A DNA stretch of 50,490 nucleotides from a virus. Location of the stretch: the IMG/VR virus record IMGVR_UViG_3300048927_000169, positions 1 through 50,490 of that record. One strand, given 5' to 3'. How positions within the stretch are numbered: position 1 is the first letter of the stretch; each line of letters opens with the position of its first letter. Of the stretch, positions 1-9,200 are shown in pieces. Position numbers and translations under genes: made by a program. The notes under the pieces were generated by a model. The model was not told the DNA's origin. It did no database searches and saw nothing but the letters and a program-made list of their open reading frames with translations.

Positions 1-425
1 TCGTGCTCGCTTTCATGGACATAAACCCATGAAATTCCAGATGGCGAGGCCTGATCGACGCGCATCAGCGCCGAATCGACTTTCTTCTTGGTAATGCCGT
101 CTTTGACAAGGTCGAAGACGGCCAGGAAACAGTCCCCGGGAAGCGCTGTGATCGAGAGGTTGGTGATGTGTGATTCAGGGCTTCCAGCACGCTTGCCATA
201 CAAGCCCCAAAGTCGCTCCCAATAGTCCGCCCGACACATGATCTCTCCATCGGTGAGTACCACACGGAAGTCATTCGCCAACGCATCGTACAGAGGCTTG
301 ATGGCGCCCTCCGACCGGGAAGACATACCGCGCGACCACGGAAAGAAGAGATTGTACCAACGGTACACCTCGGCTTCGACGAGAGCGGTTTTATCGGTTG
401 CTGCGTGCACTTGATTGATTGCCAT
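1..425 (-). CDS. NTF2/SnoaL-like protein, 3' end cut by window edge
   Basis: Host gene outside the prophage. About 141 codons are visible before the window edge, so the C-terminus is missing. The ATG at 425 is preceded by AAGGAG with 7 nt spacing. The protein starts MAINQVHAATDKTALVEAEV and contains a Trp/Tyr-rich helix followed by alternating strands ('DFRVVLTDGEIMCRADYWERL'-like pattern, then 'SITALPGDCFLAVFDL'), which looks like the cone-shaped NTF2/SnoaL/DUF4440 fold. These small proteins bind or act on small ligands; nothing here fixes a substrate. It is the only clearly host protein in the window and lies about 300 bp from the phage attachment site. Family assignment is by overall pattern only. 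Confidence 0.65.
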   Translation of the reverse strand, partial: MAINQVHAATDKTALVEAEVYRWYNLFFPWSRGMSSRSEGAIKPLYDALANDFRVVLTDGEIMCRADYWERLWGLYGKRAGSPESHITNLSITALPGDCFLAVFDLVKDGITKKKVDSALMRVDQASPSGISWVYVHESEH

Positions 426-722
426 CGGTGTTCTCCTTAACACGTCAAAAATGGCGGGTCTGGCGTAACAGACAGGCCGTCTGAATGCCGATCGCCTGAG
501 CGATGTACCGCGCCTTGATCAAGATCCATTCTGATATCAACGCCACCGGGTCAAGCTAAAATGTTCACTCAATGACTTTTGATATCTTCGACCAAGCCAC
601 AAACGTAGACGCTTGCAGGATTGGTTGCATCGAGAAGTGACCAACGGTCTCTGTGCGCAGGAACGACAAGGGATGGAAAAATTGACGAGGAGCCAGTTAA
701 AAATGGCAATCCGAAAACAAAC

Positions 723-756
723 AAGGGTTTGCCTCAGCTTTCGCCCGCAAACCCTT
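723..756 (-). terminator. Displaced copy of the tRNA-Leu terminator
   Basis: AAGGGTTTGC at 723-732 pairs with GCAAACCCTT at 747-756, a perfect 10-bp stem. Read on the minus strand it is followed by TTGTTTGTTT. It is the left copy of the terminator behind the intact tRNA (50324-50357). Confidence 0.75.
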
Positions 757-765
757 GATTTAAGA

Positions 766-824
766 TGGTGCCCGAAGCCGGAATCGAACCGGCACGCCCT
801 TACGAGCGGGGGATTTTAAGTCCC
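766..824 (-). pseudogene. tRNA-Leu 3' fragment left by integration
   Basis: 59 nt identical to the 3' part of the intact tRNA-Leu(UAA) at 50367-50453: CCA end, acceptor 3' strand, T arm, long variable arm and part of the anticodon arm. There is no acceptor 5' strand or D arm, so it cannot make a tRNA. It is the displaced half of the attB site. Confidence 0.9.
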
Positions 825-860
825 GAGTGGAAATCAATCAGGCCGCGCCTTCTGATAGGT

Positions 861-941
861 TTTCTGGTCCGCAATCAAGCTCGAAACACTTCCATTTCAC
901 CCAATGTTTCCGCATACCTTGAAATGATTGCGGACCGGAAA
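861..941. promoter_or_regulatory. Candidate integrase/Xis arm-type sites (left)
   Basis: ATTGCGGACC occurs at 927-936 and inverted at 866-875. The flanks extend the match into a 17-bp inverted repeat with one mismatch (861-877 and 925-941). The same 10-mer occurs twice in direct orientation beside attR (50285-50294, 50304-50313). Four copies confined to the two att flanks fit arm-type binding sites of a tyrosine integrase. The binding role is inferred. Confidence 0.65.
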
Positions 942-1120
942 ATGGAACTGAAATGTGCGATTTGCTCTGGTGCGCCTGATTGGAGGTATGCCGATTCTGC
1001 ATAACTTCGACTGCTGTATTTCCTACAGTGCTTTGCCCTCCTACGGCGTTCTGCCGACACTCACCAATCCAAAACCCTACAGCTCGTCGCCTCACCCTCG
1101 CCCGCTCGTCACGCCTCGAT

Positions 1121-1140
1121 TACTGTATATCCAAACAGTA
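1121..1140 (+). promoter_or_regulatory. LexA (SOS) box
   Basis: TACTGTATATCCAAACAGTA contains CTGT-N8-ACAG with the flanking TA/TA of the gammaproteobacterial LexA consensus. It ends 18 bp before the GTG start at 1159, so a bound LexA would block the promoter of that gene. Confidence 0.8.
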
Positions 1141-1158
1141 CAAAGCAAGGCGCCTTCC

Positions 1159-1539
1159 GTGGATCCCTCCGATATCGAAAACACCGACGACTGGCTCGGC
1201 TGCCCGACGCCGCTTGAAACCTGCCGGCACCAGCTTGCCCTCTACGAAAATGAGTTCGAGGAACTGAACCTGCAACTGCGCCACGCAAGGGAACGGATAT
1301 TCAAGCTGGTCGAGATGCACGCCGAGATCAGCAAGGAGTGCGACACTCTAAGGTCACAGCTGACCACAGCCAAAGCTGAAGCCGCGGAGGCGAACAGTCG
1401 CGCCAGCGACATCGAAACTCGGAGCAACTGGGAACTGATGGCGAAGAACAGGCACATCAGCGAACTGAAGGCCGAGGTCTTGGCTTTACAAGGCAAGAGC
1501 ATATTTCCAAAATCCCCTGATCCAATACCGCTGGACTGA
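1159..1539 (+). CDS. Small coiled-coil protein under LexA control
   Basis: 126 aa, function unknown. The GTG at 1159 is chosen because CAAGG lies 8 nt upstream and a LexA box ends 18 bp before it; longer in-frame starts (955) would place the LexA box inside the gene. After a short N-terminus with Cys/Pro, roughly residues 25-110 form a long heptad-rich helix (ELNLQLRHARERIFKLVEMH and following), then a Pro-rich tail. It has no signal peptide or membrane segment. It is alone between attL and the convergent Rz gene, on the strand opposite to the late operon, so it is an accessory gene expressed independently of the phage programme. Inference: DNA damage switches it on in the lysogen. Confidence 0.7.
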   Translation: MDPSDIENTDDWLGCPTPLETCRHQLALYENEFEELNLQLRHARERIFKLVEMHAEISKECDTLRSQLTTAKAEAAEANSRASDIETRSNWELMAKNRHISELKAEVLALQGKSIFPKSPDPIPLD

Positions 1540-1545
1540 GCGCCT

Positions 1546-2067
1546 TTATTCGACACGCGACGGAGTCAACGTCCGGATATAGGCTTGGCACGCCTGCAGC
1601 GCAATCAGTCCACGGTCACCGCTGTCGGTGATGGCGACAATTCTTTGAGCATGCGCCGGGTCAAGTCGGGCTCGTACGGCTGCATGATCCACGCCGCCGG
1701 CGTCGGCGGTGGCTGGCACCCCGCAGCCTTTGGCAGCGTCGGTTGCGTCGAGGAGGACTGACAACCGCAAATCAGAAGTGGCAAGGCGATCGCGCAGGCG
1801 ATCTTGGTCACGTTGGGCATCGGTCATTTTCCTGAAGTGGCTTTGCTCGCTGGCCGCCAGCCGCTGCTCGATCGCCAGACGCTTGTCCTGCTCGGTCTGC
1901 TGTGCGGTCGCCGCGGCCTGAGTCAGTTGATTGAGGGTTTCCGAGTGCTGCTTGGCTTGCTCGGCCAACCGCTGACCGTAGCGCCAGTCCTGAAACTGCC
2001 AGGCGCTGCCGGCGCCGATGAGCACCAGCGCCAGCGCGCCCACCGCTTTCCACGGCACGACCATCAC
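1546..2067 (-). CDS. Rz-like i-spanin
   Basis: 173 aa. One N-terminal membrane segment (about residues 8-24, VGALALVLIGAGSAW) is followed by a long periplasmic helix rich in Gln/Ala (about 35-120), the layout of lambda Rz. I-spanins sit in the inner membrane and join an outer-membrane lipoprotein to fuse the two membranes in the last step of lysis. The start ATG overlaps the endolysin stop (ATGA, 2064-2067), so the two are translationally coupled. A lipoprotein of the Rz1 type is nested in another frame (1605-1820). It is the last gene of the late transcription direction. Confidence 0.85.
   Translation of the reverse strand: MMVVPWKAVGALALVLIGAGSAWQFQDWRYGQRLAEQAKQHSETLNQLTQAAATAQQTEQDKRLAIEQRLAASEQSHFRKMTDAQRDQDRLRDRLATSDLRLSVLLDATDAAKGCGVPATADAGGVDHAAVRARLDPAHAQRIVAITDSGDRGLIALQACQAYIRTLTPSRVE
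1605..1820 (-). CDS. Rz1-like o-spanin lipoprotein nested in Rz
   Basis: 71 aa, wholly inside the Rz gene in a different frame, as in lambda. It starts MPNVTKIACAIALPLLICGC: a short charged N-terminus, a hydrophobic stretch and a lipobox ending at Cys20. The Cys at -2 is uncommon but tolerated. The mature part is Pro-rich (QPTLPK, QPPPTPAAW), typical of o-spanins. It would be lipid-anchored in the outer membrane and pair with the i-spanin through its C-terminus. The nested position plus the lipobox makes this call strong despite the small size. Confidence 0.82.
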   Translation of the reverse strand: MPNVTKIACAIALPLLICGCQSSSTQPTLPKAAGCQPPPTPAAWIMQPYEPDLTRRMLKELSPSPTAVTVD

Positions 2068-2486
2068 GGCACATCCTTGAAGAAGACGTGCCCGCCCAAC
2101 TTGAGCGTTTGTTTGGCCTTCGCCGCCCAGGCCGGGGCCTTTATGCTGGTCGCGTAATAGTGCGTGGCCCCGCCGGTGGGATCCGGTACCTTGCCGTCGA
2201 TCACTTGGTCAGCGGCGACCCGGCATTGCGCCAGTTCGCGGAACGGGATTTCCTTCACGCCAATCAGGAACTGATAGTTAGGGTCGGTCTTGTTCCAGCA
2301 GCTGAACTGGTACGGCTTCTGGCAGACCCCGGCGTAGCCCTCGCCCCACCACGAATTGGTCTTGCCATCAAACACGCGGTTGCGGATCGTCCAAGCCACG
2401 GCCACCTGACCGACTGCCCCTTCACCTCGCGCCTCCCCCCACAGCGTGCGAGCAAGGATATCGCGGTCTTTTTCGGTTGTAGTCAT
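2064..2486 (-). CDS. Endolysin, SleB-like cell wall hydrolase
   Basis: 140 aa. Residues about 8-135 match the Hydrolase_2 (SleB-like) domain: 'ARTLWGEARGEG' near the N-terminus carries the catalytic Glu, followed by 'AVAWTIRNRV', 'QFSCWN' and 'GATHYYA'. The family cleaves peptidoglycan glycan strands. There is no signal peptide, so it needs a holin to cross the membrane; none is adjacent (see 29877-30137 for a candidate far away). GGAGATAAATA precedes the ATG. It is the first gene of the endolysin-Rz-Rz1 lysis block, cut off from the tail genes by the plus-strand acyltransferase. Confidence 0.85.
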   Translation of the reverse strand: MTTTEKDRDILARTLWGEARGEGAVGQVAVAWTIRNRVFDGKTNSWWGEGYAGVCQKPYQFSCWNKTDPNYQFLIGVKEIPFRELAQCRVAADQVIDGKVPDPTGGATHYYATSIKAPAWAAKAKQTLKLGGHVFFKDVP

Positions 2487-2674
2487 TATTTATCTCCAGA
2501 AAAAAAGAAGCTCTATAGCGGTCGAGCTAAGGGTAAGATGTAGCTTTTAGGGCGCTAACTCATCAGCGTTTGTTTGCAAGTGAGATGTAGAAAACTTTTC
2601 AATGAAGCTTCGAAAACAAAAAACCTTTAGAAACTTTGCGCAGAAATCGACCACCAAGAGACAGGAAAACTCTA

Positions 2675-3763
2675 GTGCTAGAAACAACTGATAAAAATAT
2701 AGACATTCAAGTGTTGCGAGCTGTCGCCTGCATGGCTGTAGTTTTCCAGCATCTAAACGGCAGAATCCCGACCCCAAATTGGTATAGCAATATATTTAAT
2801 CACGCACTGTTCTGGCCCGGCGTAGATATTTTTTTTGCGATATCCGGATACCTCATATGTAAAACTTTTTGCAACGAGCTTTTGAAAACAGATTCGAAGG
2901 GAGATGCTCTTAATCATTTCTGGAGAAAAAGAGTCGCGCGACTTATGCCAACACTCTTATTCTGGCTTGCTGCTTCCATTGCAGTTTCCTTTATCACAAC
3001 TAGCACGCCAAGCACGGATCCCTATCTAGTGGCGCGGAGCGCAATATCTGCGGTTTTTGGGCTATCCAACATTTACTGGGCGTCATGTGTAAACCTAAAC
3101 CTCGCGTGCGGTAGCGGTGATTACAATGCAGTTACTTGGACTCTCTCTCTGGAATGGCAGCTTTATGCCGTTTCGACCCTGCTTATAGCTTTCGTTGGAA
3201 TAAAAAGATATCTGTTTGCCATGCTGATCATTTCGGTGGCAATTTCAACATTAAACGCTCCGAACTTCTCATTCCCGGCAGTATTACGACCTCAGGCATT
3301 CTTTATAGGGTCGTTGGTTTTTTTCACATCACACAAATTGAATTTTATAAAAAACCGCATTGCCTGCAACACAGCATTTATTGCGGGACTGCTAACATGC
3401 TTCTTGGCACCAATCCATATACCACAACCATTTACAGTGCCTGCAATATCGCTAGGAGCGGGCCTGTGCTTGCTGTCGGCCATGCCAGGAAACTCTCTGT
3501 CCAACATACTTCCTAAACATCTATTATCTTGGGTTGGGGAGAGATCCTACTCAATTTATCTTTGCCATTTACCAGCACTTTTGCTTGTTCGAGAATTAAT
3601 GACATCTTTAAAAATGACAGATCCAACACTATTGAATTTTTCATTATCTTTAATGTTGGCTGTCGCATTTATTGGAACCATAGGGGATTTGTCATTTCGT
3701 AAAATCGAACAACCGATGAAAAAAATACTTTCACCCACACGAATTGCGCAAACTAGGTTATGA
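2675..3763 (+). CDS. Acyltransferase 3 family, O-antigen-type acetylase (moron)
   Basis: 362 aa from GTG 2675, chosen because AGGA lies 8 nt upstream; a TTG at 2636 would add 13 residues but lacks a good ribosome site. About ten membrane segments, with the family signature near the N-terminus (IDIQVLRAVACMAVVFQHLN, catalytic-type His26) and 'GVDIFFAISGYLI'. The family O-acetylates surface polysaccharides; phage copies such as Oac/OafA-type enzymes change the O-antigen of the lysogen so that related phages no longer adsorb. The gene is clearly AT-richer than its neighbours and points against the late operon, marks of separate acquisition. Polysaccharide substrate unknown. Confidence 0.85.
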   Translation: MLETTDKNIDIQVLRAVACMAVVFQHLNGRIPTPNWYSNIFNHALFWPGVDIFFAISGYLICKTFCNELLKTDSKGDALNHFWRKRVARLMPTLLFWLAASIAVSFITTSTPSTDPYLVARSAISAVFGLSNIYWASCVNLNLACGSGDYNAVTWTLSLEWQLYAVSTLLIAFVGIKRYLFAMLIISVAISTLNAPNFSFPAVLRPQAFFIGSLVFFTSHKLNFIKNRIACNTAFIAGLLTCFLAPIHIPQPFTVPAISLGAGLCLLSAMPGNSLSNILPKHLLSWVGERSYSIYLCHLPALLLVRELMTSLKMTDPTLLNFSLSLMLAVAFIGTIGDLSFRKIEQPMKKILSPTRIAQTRL

Positions 3764-3772
3764 CATTGTAAT

Positions 3773-4111
3773 CTAGACCTCAGGCTGCGCTGGCCAATCC
3801 GGAGTGGCAGGCCAGCCCTCTCGCTCCGGCGTCTTGCTTAAGGCGCTTCGATACCTCTTCCACGCCTTCAGCTTAAAAAGATTTTCGTCTGATATATCAT
3901 TGATATCATAATCGTCCTGTAGTGGCTGTATTACCTTGCCAGCTTCATCCATCAGAGAGTTCAGCGTGATTATCGTGGTGGCTTCACTTCTTTGCTGCTC
4001 AGCGACTGTAAGCAACCACTCTGGCAGTTCATCCACGTAGGTTTCATTTTCGGCAAGATCCCAGCCGTCTCCAATTGACCTCCACCCTTTATCTGTTATC
4101 GCATAAGGCAT
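3773..4111 (-). CDS. Tail fibre assembly protein (Tfa-like)
   Basis: 112 aa. It begins with a short YAITDKGWRSI segment, has a helical middle (LLTVAEQQRSEATTIITLNSLMD) and ends with 'LKAWKRYRSALSKTPERE--WPATPDWPAQPEV', the C-terminal hallmark of Caudo_TAP/Tfa proteins (helix, then W-P repeats). Tfa proteins act as chaperones for fibre trimer folding and may stay on the tip. It directly follows the tail fibre gene (2-nt gap), with GGAGAGATAAAG before the ATG, and is the last tail gene. Confidence 0.8.
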   Translation of the reverse strand: MPYAITDKGWRSIGDGWDLAENETYVDELPEWLLTVAEQQRSEATTIITLNSLMDEAGKVIQPLQDDYDINDISDENLFKLKAWKRYRSALSKTPEREGWPATPDWPAQPEV

Positions 4112-4113
4112 CT

Positions 4114-5271
4114 TTATCTCTCCATTCCGTATGCGCGCACGTCAAGCGTGCTTCCGCCTGCTGTTACGGCGGCGTTATGGCTGTAAGCCATTTTTTGGGT
4201 AGAGTCTGTAAAGGCAGTAGCAACGTATCTATTCCCGGCAGCACAACTTAGGTGAGTGGTAGCGCCCAATCCAACGCTCAGGGTCCCACCGGCCCCGGGA
4301 CCATAAACCGCAAGACGGCATGAACGGGTCGTAGGAGGAACCACTGGCGACATGTCTACTGCAGTAGAAACTGTGGCCGTTCCGTTGCTCAATGATGAAT
4401 AGAGCAACGATGTGTCGGCGTAAGCAATCATGCCCTCAACAATTAAAAAAGGCCTGAACCCTGCGGGCCCAACTCTGAGCGCGGCGATAAAGCGCATTGA
4501 GCTGTCACCGGTTTTCGTTCTTGCTGCCCCAAAATAAGGCGCGGCAGGCGGTGTATTTGAAAAATTAATATCGGGCGTGCCAAAGTTATCGAAAAGATAT
4601 ATGTAGTACCAAGTATTCGTAGCGGGGGCTAGACCAGTTTTCACTATTGGCGACGATACTTTGAGAGACTTACTTGCGCCTGGAACATATGCAGCGCCCG
4701 TATCTATCCCGATGGAGTTTGCGGAATACCAGACCGGCAACAAACCTTCAATGTAGCTTTCCGCAACCCCTCCCTGCTGCGAGGTGATCGGCTTCGTCAG
4801 CGCAGACAGCTCTGTGATATCGGCGTTAACGCCTGACTTTGCTGCGACCAGCGTTGCGCGTGCCGTCGGCGCATCGACGTCATTGAGAAGTCCTTGAATG
4901 AAAACGGAAAGATCCGTGATCCCCGTGCCTCCCTTGTCCGGCGGCAGAACTTCGTAATTGCCGGTTGTGCCGAGTGCCGCCAGCTTATCGCCGTAGTCAT
5001 TGAGGATGGCGCGCACCTGATCGGACAGATCCTTCTGATAGCCCTGTACCGGCATGATCGAATAGAAGCCGCCGGCCGCTGTTGGACCTTCGTAGTTCGG
5101 AGAAATCGACAGCGCGGTATTGCTGGCGATGTTCGTCACCTCGTACCAGCGGCCATCTGGCCCGCGGAAGCCGTCGCCGACCCGGCTGTTGGCAATGAAA
5201 GCGGTGCCCGCTCCTATCACCGCGTTGGAATTTTGGGTGACAGAAACCGTCCCGGTTTTGTACCAAGGCAT
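4114..5271 (-). CDS. Tail fibre protein
   Basis: 385 aa. The N-terminal part (about 1-75, MPWYKTGTVSVTQNSNAVIG) is a beta-rich tail-attachment domain seen in Pseudomonas phage fibres ('GTGTAFI..RVGDGFRGPDGRWYEV'). A helical linker (about 78-145, 'DLSDQVRAILNDYGDKLAALG', 'PPDKGGTGITDLS') is followed by a beta-rich receptor-binding part with Gly/Ser/Thr repeats. It probably binds the cell surface. The adjacent Tfa-like chaperone supports the call. AGGAACACGCC precedes the ATG. Confidence 0.8.
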   Translation of the reverse strand: MPWYKTGTVSVTQNSNAVIGAGTAFIANSRVGDGFRGPDGRWYEVTNIASNTALSISPNYEGPTAAGGFYSIMPVQGYQKDLSDQVRAILNDYGDKLAALGTTGNYEVLPPDKGGTGITDLSVFIQGLLNDVDAPTARATLVAAKSGVNADITELSALTKPITSQQGGVAESYIEGLLPVWYSANSIGIDTGAAYVPGASKSLKVSSPIVKTGLAPATNTWYYIYLFDNFGTPDINFSNTPPAAPYFGAARTKTGDSSMRFIAALRVGPAGFRPFLIVEGMIAYADTSLLYSSLSNGTATVSTAVDMSPVVPPTTRSCRLAVYGPGAGGTLSVGLGATTHLSCAAGNRYVATAFTDSTQKMAYSHNAAVTAGGSTLDVRAYGMER

Positions 5272-5292
5272 GGCGTGTTCCTATTGATTGGG

Positions 5293-5976
5293 TTAGACCG
5301 CCTGCTTCGCGAAGACTGCAGGCAGGAAAAAGGCGAATGGATTGTTGGCTGCAATCGTTACCGCGTAGAGCGTGTTTCCAGAGAAATCCCATGTGCAATA
5401 CAGCTGCCTTGGGATCGGCCCGCCAGAAACCATGGTCATTCCGAAGTTATTGATGAGCATGAATTCGTTTTGGGGAAAGCTGAACGGCACAGAATAATAA
5501 TTTCGGTACAGACCCTGGTCGTCCTGATCCGATTTAACGTATGTCCAGCTCTGGAAAGACCGCGTAAATGTGGCGTTGGGCGTTCCGGAGTCGAACAGCA
5601 TTTTTCCGGTCCCGTCCCAAAGCCGCATGCCGTATTGGGCAACAGCTTGCGCCGCGAACGCTCCCACAAAATAGCGCCCATTCGGCTGAGCAGTTGCGCT
5701 GCTGTAAGTCCGAACATAGAACCCGGTCCAGTTTCCGGCTGATCCTATCAACCGCATATTGCTCAGACCTGCAATCAAAGCGCTGTTGTCAGGCCGGACA
5801 AACACCAACGGCGGCTCTTGGGATGTCACTGGTCTCGCGAAGTAAGTTGTTGATCCCATGCCGCCTTCTTCAGTCGGCGCATATCTTCCACTGGCAATGA
5901 CCATCAACCGGGCAAACTCCGAATCGATGGTCACCACGTTGCTGTTGTTTGTGAATTGAAGGCCGTATCCCGCCAT
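5293..5976 (-). CDS. Tail-tip associated structural protein, unknown
   Basis: 227 aa, not recognised with certainty. Starts MAGYGLQFTNNSNVVTIDSE and is beta-rich with many aromatic residues (SWTYVKSDQDDQGLYRNYYS), without signal peptide or membrane segment. Its ATG overlaps the stop... of the 105-aa gene upstream (5976), so both are co-translated between J and the fibre gene. In lambda-like Pseudomonas phages small beta-rich proteins here are virion components near the tip. A structural role is inferred from position and composition only. Confidence 0.7.
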   Translation of the reverse strand: MAGYGLQFTNNSNVVTIDSEFARLMVIASGRYAPTEEGGMGSTTYFARPVTSQEPPLVFVRPDNSALIAGLSNMRLIGSAGNWTGFYVRTYSSATAQPNGRYFVGAFAAQAVAQYGMRLWDGTGKMLFDSGTPNATFTRSFQSWTYVKSDQDDQGLYRNYYSVPFSFPQNEFMLINNFGMTMVSGGPIPRQLYCTWDFSGNTLYAVTIAANNPFAFFLPAVFAKQAV

Positions 5977-6293
5977 CAGTTGAACCTCATCACGATCAGT
6001 CTCATCGTCCCTGAAGCGATCGTACTGGCGTACCCCCGTGTGTGGTTGTAGACCCTTGCCACATTGTCGACGAGCTCAGTCTCGAACTGCTGTTGTTGGC
6101 TGGTGTACGTGCCGATGGGCACGACAATCGCACAACCGTTAGCTGGCCCAACACCGGGGACCGGAAAGTCCTGGTTGGTCTTCGCCGCGTTACTGAAGGT
6201 CACCAGCGTCGAAAGCACCACGCGGATGGTGAAAGAGTTCTCATCGACCTGGAGAGCACCGTCGGCGCCCCAAATCCGCATTCCATGTGCCAT
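5976..6293 (-). CDS. Small tail-tip region protein, unknown
   Basis: 105 aa. Starts MAHGMRIWGADGALQVDENS and is predicted all-beta, with a Gly/Pro/Val-rich middle (PVPGVGPANGCAIVVPIGTY). Its start MRIWGADG resembles the opening of the next gene (MAGYGLQFTNNSN), which suggests both share a beta-sandwich fold and may have arisen by duplication; this is weak evidence. It lies 3 nt after the J stop and overlaps the next gene by one nucleotide. No function can be given beyond a probable virion role. Confidence 0.7.
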   Translation of the reverse strand: MAHGMRIWGADGALQVDENSFTIRVVLSTLVTFSNAAKTNQDFPVPGVGPANGCAIVVPIGTYTSQQQQFETELVDNVARVYNHTRGYASTIASGTMRLIVMRFN

Positions 6294-6296
6294 TGA

Positions 6297-9200
6297 TCAC
6301 CCCAAATAGCCGAGACGAACGCGCAGTACGTTGTTGGCGTCATAAACCGAGACGTTCAACGAATTGATCACCAATCGCCCCTGTCCAGGGACAATGCCAT
6401 TGATCTCAAGCGTTCCGTCTTTATTGAGAATCCAGCCTTGCTGGCCGGCGATGTAGTTGGTTGAGCTGATGTAGCTGCCGATCTTGGCGTTAGTGATGGT
6501 GCCGTCGAGAATGAAGGCGGATTGCAAAAACGCCTGACCGCCCTGAACCGCAAACGGCACGGACAAGTTGCCGTTGATCCCGTTGACGATGGCGAAGCGA
6601 TCGGCGCTGACCAAAAACTGGCTTTGCAGTCCGGCCGCCGTGTTCTCGATACCCAGTCCGATACCGGCAGCAACGTATTGCCCTTGGGCGTTGACCTGCA
6701 TCTTCACCGACCACATCGTGTTCAGCTTGCCGGCCGTGTCCGCGTAGGCTGTGGATGTCTGCTGAATCGCAGCTGAGTTTTGCCCGACGGAAACATTCAA
6801 CTGGTCAATCTTCGTCGCAGTCGCCGATTCGTTCGTGGCAACGACCTCTTCAAGCTCAGTGATGTTCGCCGCGTTCTCTGCGATTTTTGCATCGAAGGTC
6901 GTTACGCGCCTTGCCATTGCCTCGTTCTCGGAGGCGCGAACCTTCGATTCCGATGCGAGCGACGCAGTGCTGGTATAGCTTTTGATCGCGTCTGCAAGAT
7001 CACCAGCGCCATCATCGTCTCGATAGGAGGCACGCAGGGCTTCGAAGGCCGTTGCCTGCGCCGTGACCACGCCATCGAGTTCAGTGATCTCAGCGGTGTT
7101 GGTCGCGACCTGCTGGGCAAGTCCGTTGGCGGTTTCCACGGTTTGGCCCACGTCGAGCCAATAGAGCGAATTGGGTGGCGGGGTGTTCGCTGGGACCGGG
7201 CCGGTGGCTTGATAGATCCGTTTGCCCTGCACCACCAGGTCGTACTCTTCGTAGGTATCGTCCGGGTTGTAACCCTTCAATCCATCGAGCGCATCGATCT
7301 GAGCCTGAAGGCCGGGGATCTTGTCGATTTCGTCAAGAAGGTCTTGGCCCAGTTCAGTGCGGCCGATCTCGCCGGCGATCATCTCCAGAATTGCCGCCGC
7401 GTCCGCGCTCGACTGCCCCTGCACACCCGTGCCGATCGGATACCACGGCCCGATGTTGCCGATTTTGTCGACGATCCGTCCCCAAAAGTAGAACGTCACG
7501 CCAGCGCGCAGGCCGAGCATGGAGAAGTCACTCTGCGGATAGGCCAGGTCTGTCAGCTTCGTGGCCGCATCAAGCTGCGTCGTGGGTCCATACCAGATTT
7601 CAGTCCGCTGGCTATCCTCAGCACCAGCAGGGAAGCCCCATTTCAGATAGATGCCGAACAGCAGCGGCGTGGCCGTCAAATAGCTGAGCGCCGGCGGCAA
7701 GCCCTGCTTACCCTTCAGGTTGGTCAGGATCGAGTTGCGCCACTGCGACGAGATGTCGAAAGCACTCACCGCGCGGACCCGGGCCACATAGGCGCCGGCG
7801 TAGATGCCGACCACATCCACGTTGGTCATACCGGTGCGCTGCAGCTTGATCCAGTTGCCGCTGTCCTTGCGCCATTCCACGTCATAGCCGACTGCGCCAT
7901 CAACGGCGGGCCAACTGATGGTCATCGTGGCCACCGCCAGCCCCTGCACCACCGACGACGTCGATGTGAGGCTCACGCTCGCCGGCGCCGGTACGACGGT
8001 GATCGGAATCACGCTGATCGGTCGCTCTTCCAGGCGCGCGCCGGTGTCGATGTGCGCGAACTTGCTCGGCTCGAACTGCAGCGCACTGATTTCGAAGTCG
8101 CCCTCGGTGGTGCGCTTGGTACGCAGCACGCGGTATAGCGGAATTGCCAGGTCATCAGCGTCCAGCGCCCATTGCAGTTGCGCGACTGGTGGCTCGCTGT
8201 AAGCGACAGTCACCGTTACCGAGCGGCCGTTGACGCTCTGCACGGTGCGCCCTTCAGCGCGGCCGCCCGGCAGGTTGATGATCAAACGATCACCCACCTT
8301 GGCCTGGGTATCGCGATCGAGCGTCACCACCCGGCCAGCCGCTGACGAGATCCGCCCGCCGACTTCCCGCCCGGCCAGCAACGAATCCGCCACCGGGATG
8401 ATGTGGCCCGGCAACGGAATCACGCCCTCCATGCCGGTCTTGAACGACACGGTGCGGTCTTGATTGTTGCTCAAGATCGCCCACTTGCCGCGGCGCTGGG
8501 CCTCGGAGGCGCGGGTGCAACCAATGGCACTCAGCTCCGTCGGCCGGTCGCCATAGCGGCGCTGCAGATCCAGATCCGCAAACGGAATGACGTCGGTGTC
8601 GTAGTTGTTCGCCGGGTTGTCGTAGCTGACCAGCGCTCGGGTGTACCGGGTTTTCGCCGAGGCGCTGCCGTACGAAAATTTGCCTTCGATCACGTTGGCC
8701 CGGGTGAAGACGTAGTCGAAGTCTTGCGCGCGCGGCATGTCAGCCTGCATCACCAGCTGGCCCTGCGCCCAGTACGTCATGCCCCGGTAAATCGCTGAGA
8801 TATCGCGCAGCAGCGACCAGGCATCAGCCTTGCCCTGCAGGTTCATGTCGCAGAGAAAGCGCGGCTCCTGACCGCCGAGGCCGTTCGGCACCAGCTGGTC
8901 GCAATACTGGGCAATGCGGTACAGCTCCCACTTGTCGACCATGAACGGCTTGATGCGCTTGCCCAGGCCGAAACGCTCCTCGGTGCAAATGCCGTATGTG
9001 ATCCACGCCGGGTTGTTGGTCCAGGCCGACTTCATTGAGCCATCCCATGTCCCGGTGTAGGTGCGCTGAATCGGGTCGTAGTTGCTAGGCACCATCCAGC
9101 GCCGTGCCTTGCACTTCACTGTCACGGCCGGGATGTTGGTGAACTGCTCGGCGTCGAACTCGATGTAGAGGAGCGCGGTGTTTGGGTACCGCAGCTTGGC

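Larger units (their letters stand above)
715..824. repeat. attL: attL: left copy of the 110-bp attachment repeat
   Basis: Direct repeat of 50316-50425 at a constant offset of 49,601, with two mismatches (745 c/t and 762 a/t). It covers the tRNA-Leu 3' part from the anticodon loop to the CCA end plus the tRNA terminator hairpin. It ends after GTCCC at 824, where the sequence stops resembling a tRNA. The tRNA is kept whole at the right end. Confidence 0.93.

Noticed and set aside
613-1004. Plus-strand frames reading through the attachment site
   Set aside because: They translate the antisense of the tRNA-Leu fragment (the familiar GIEPAR peptide artefact) and have no coding signal.
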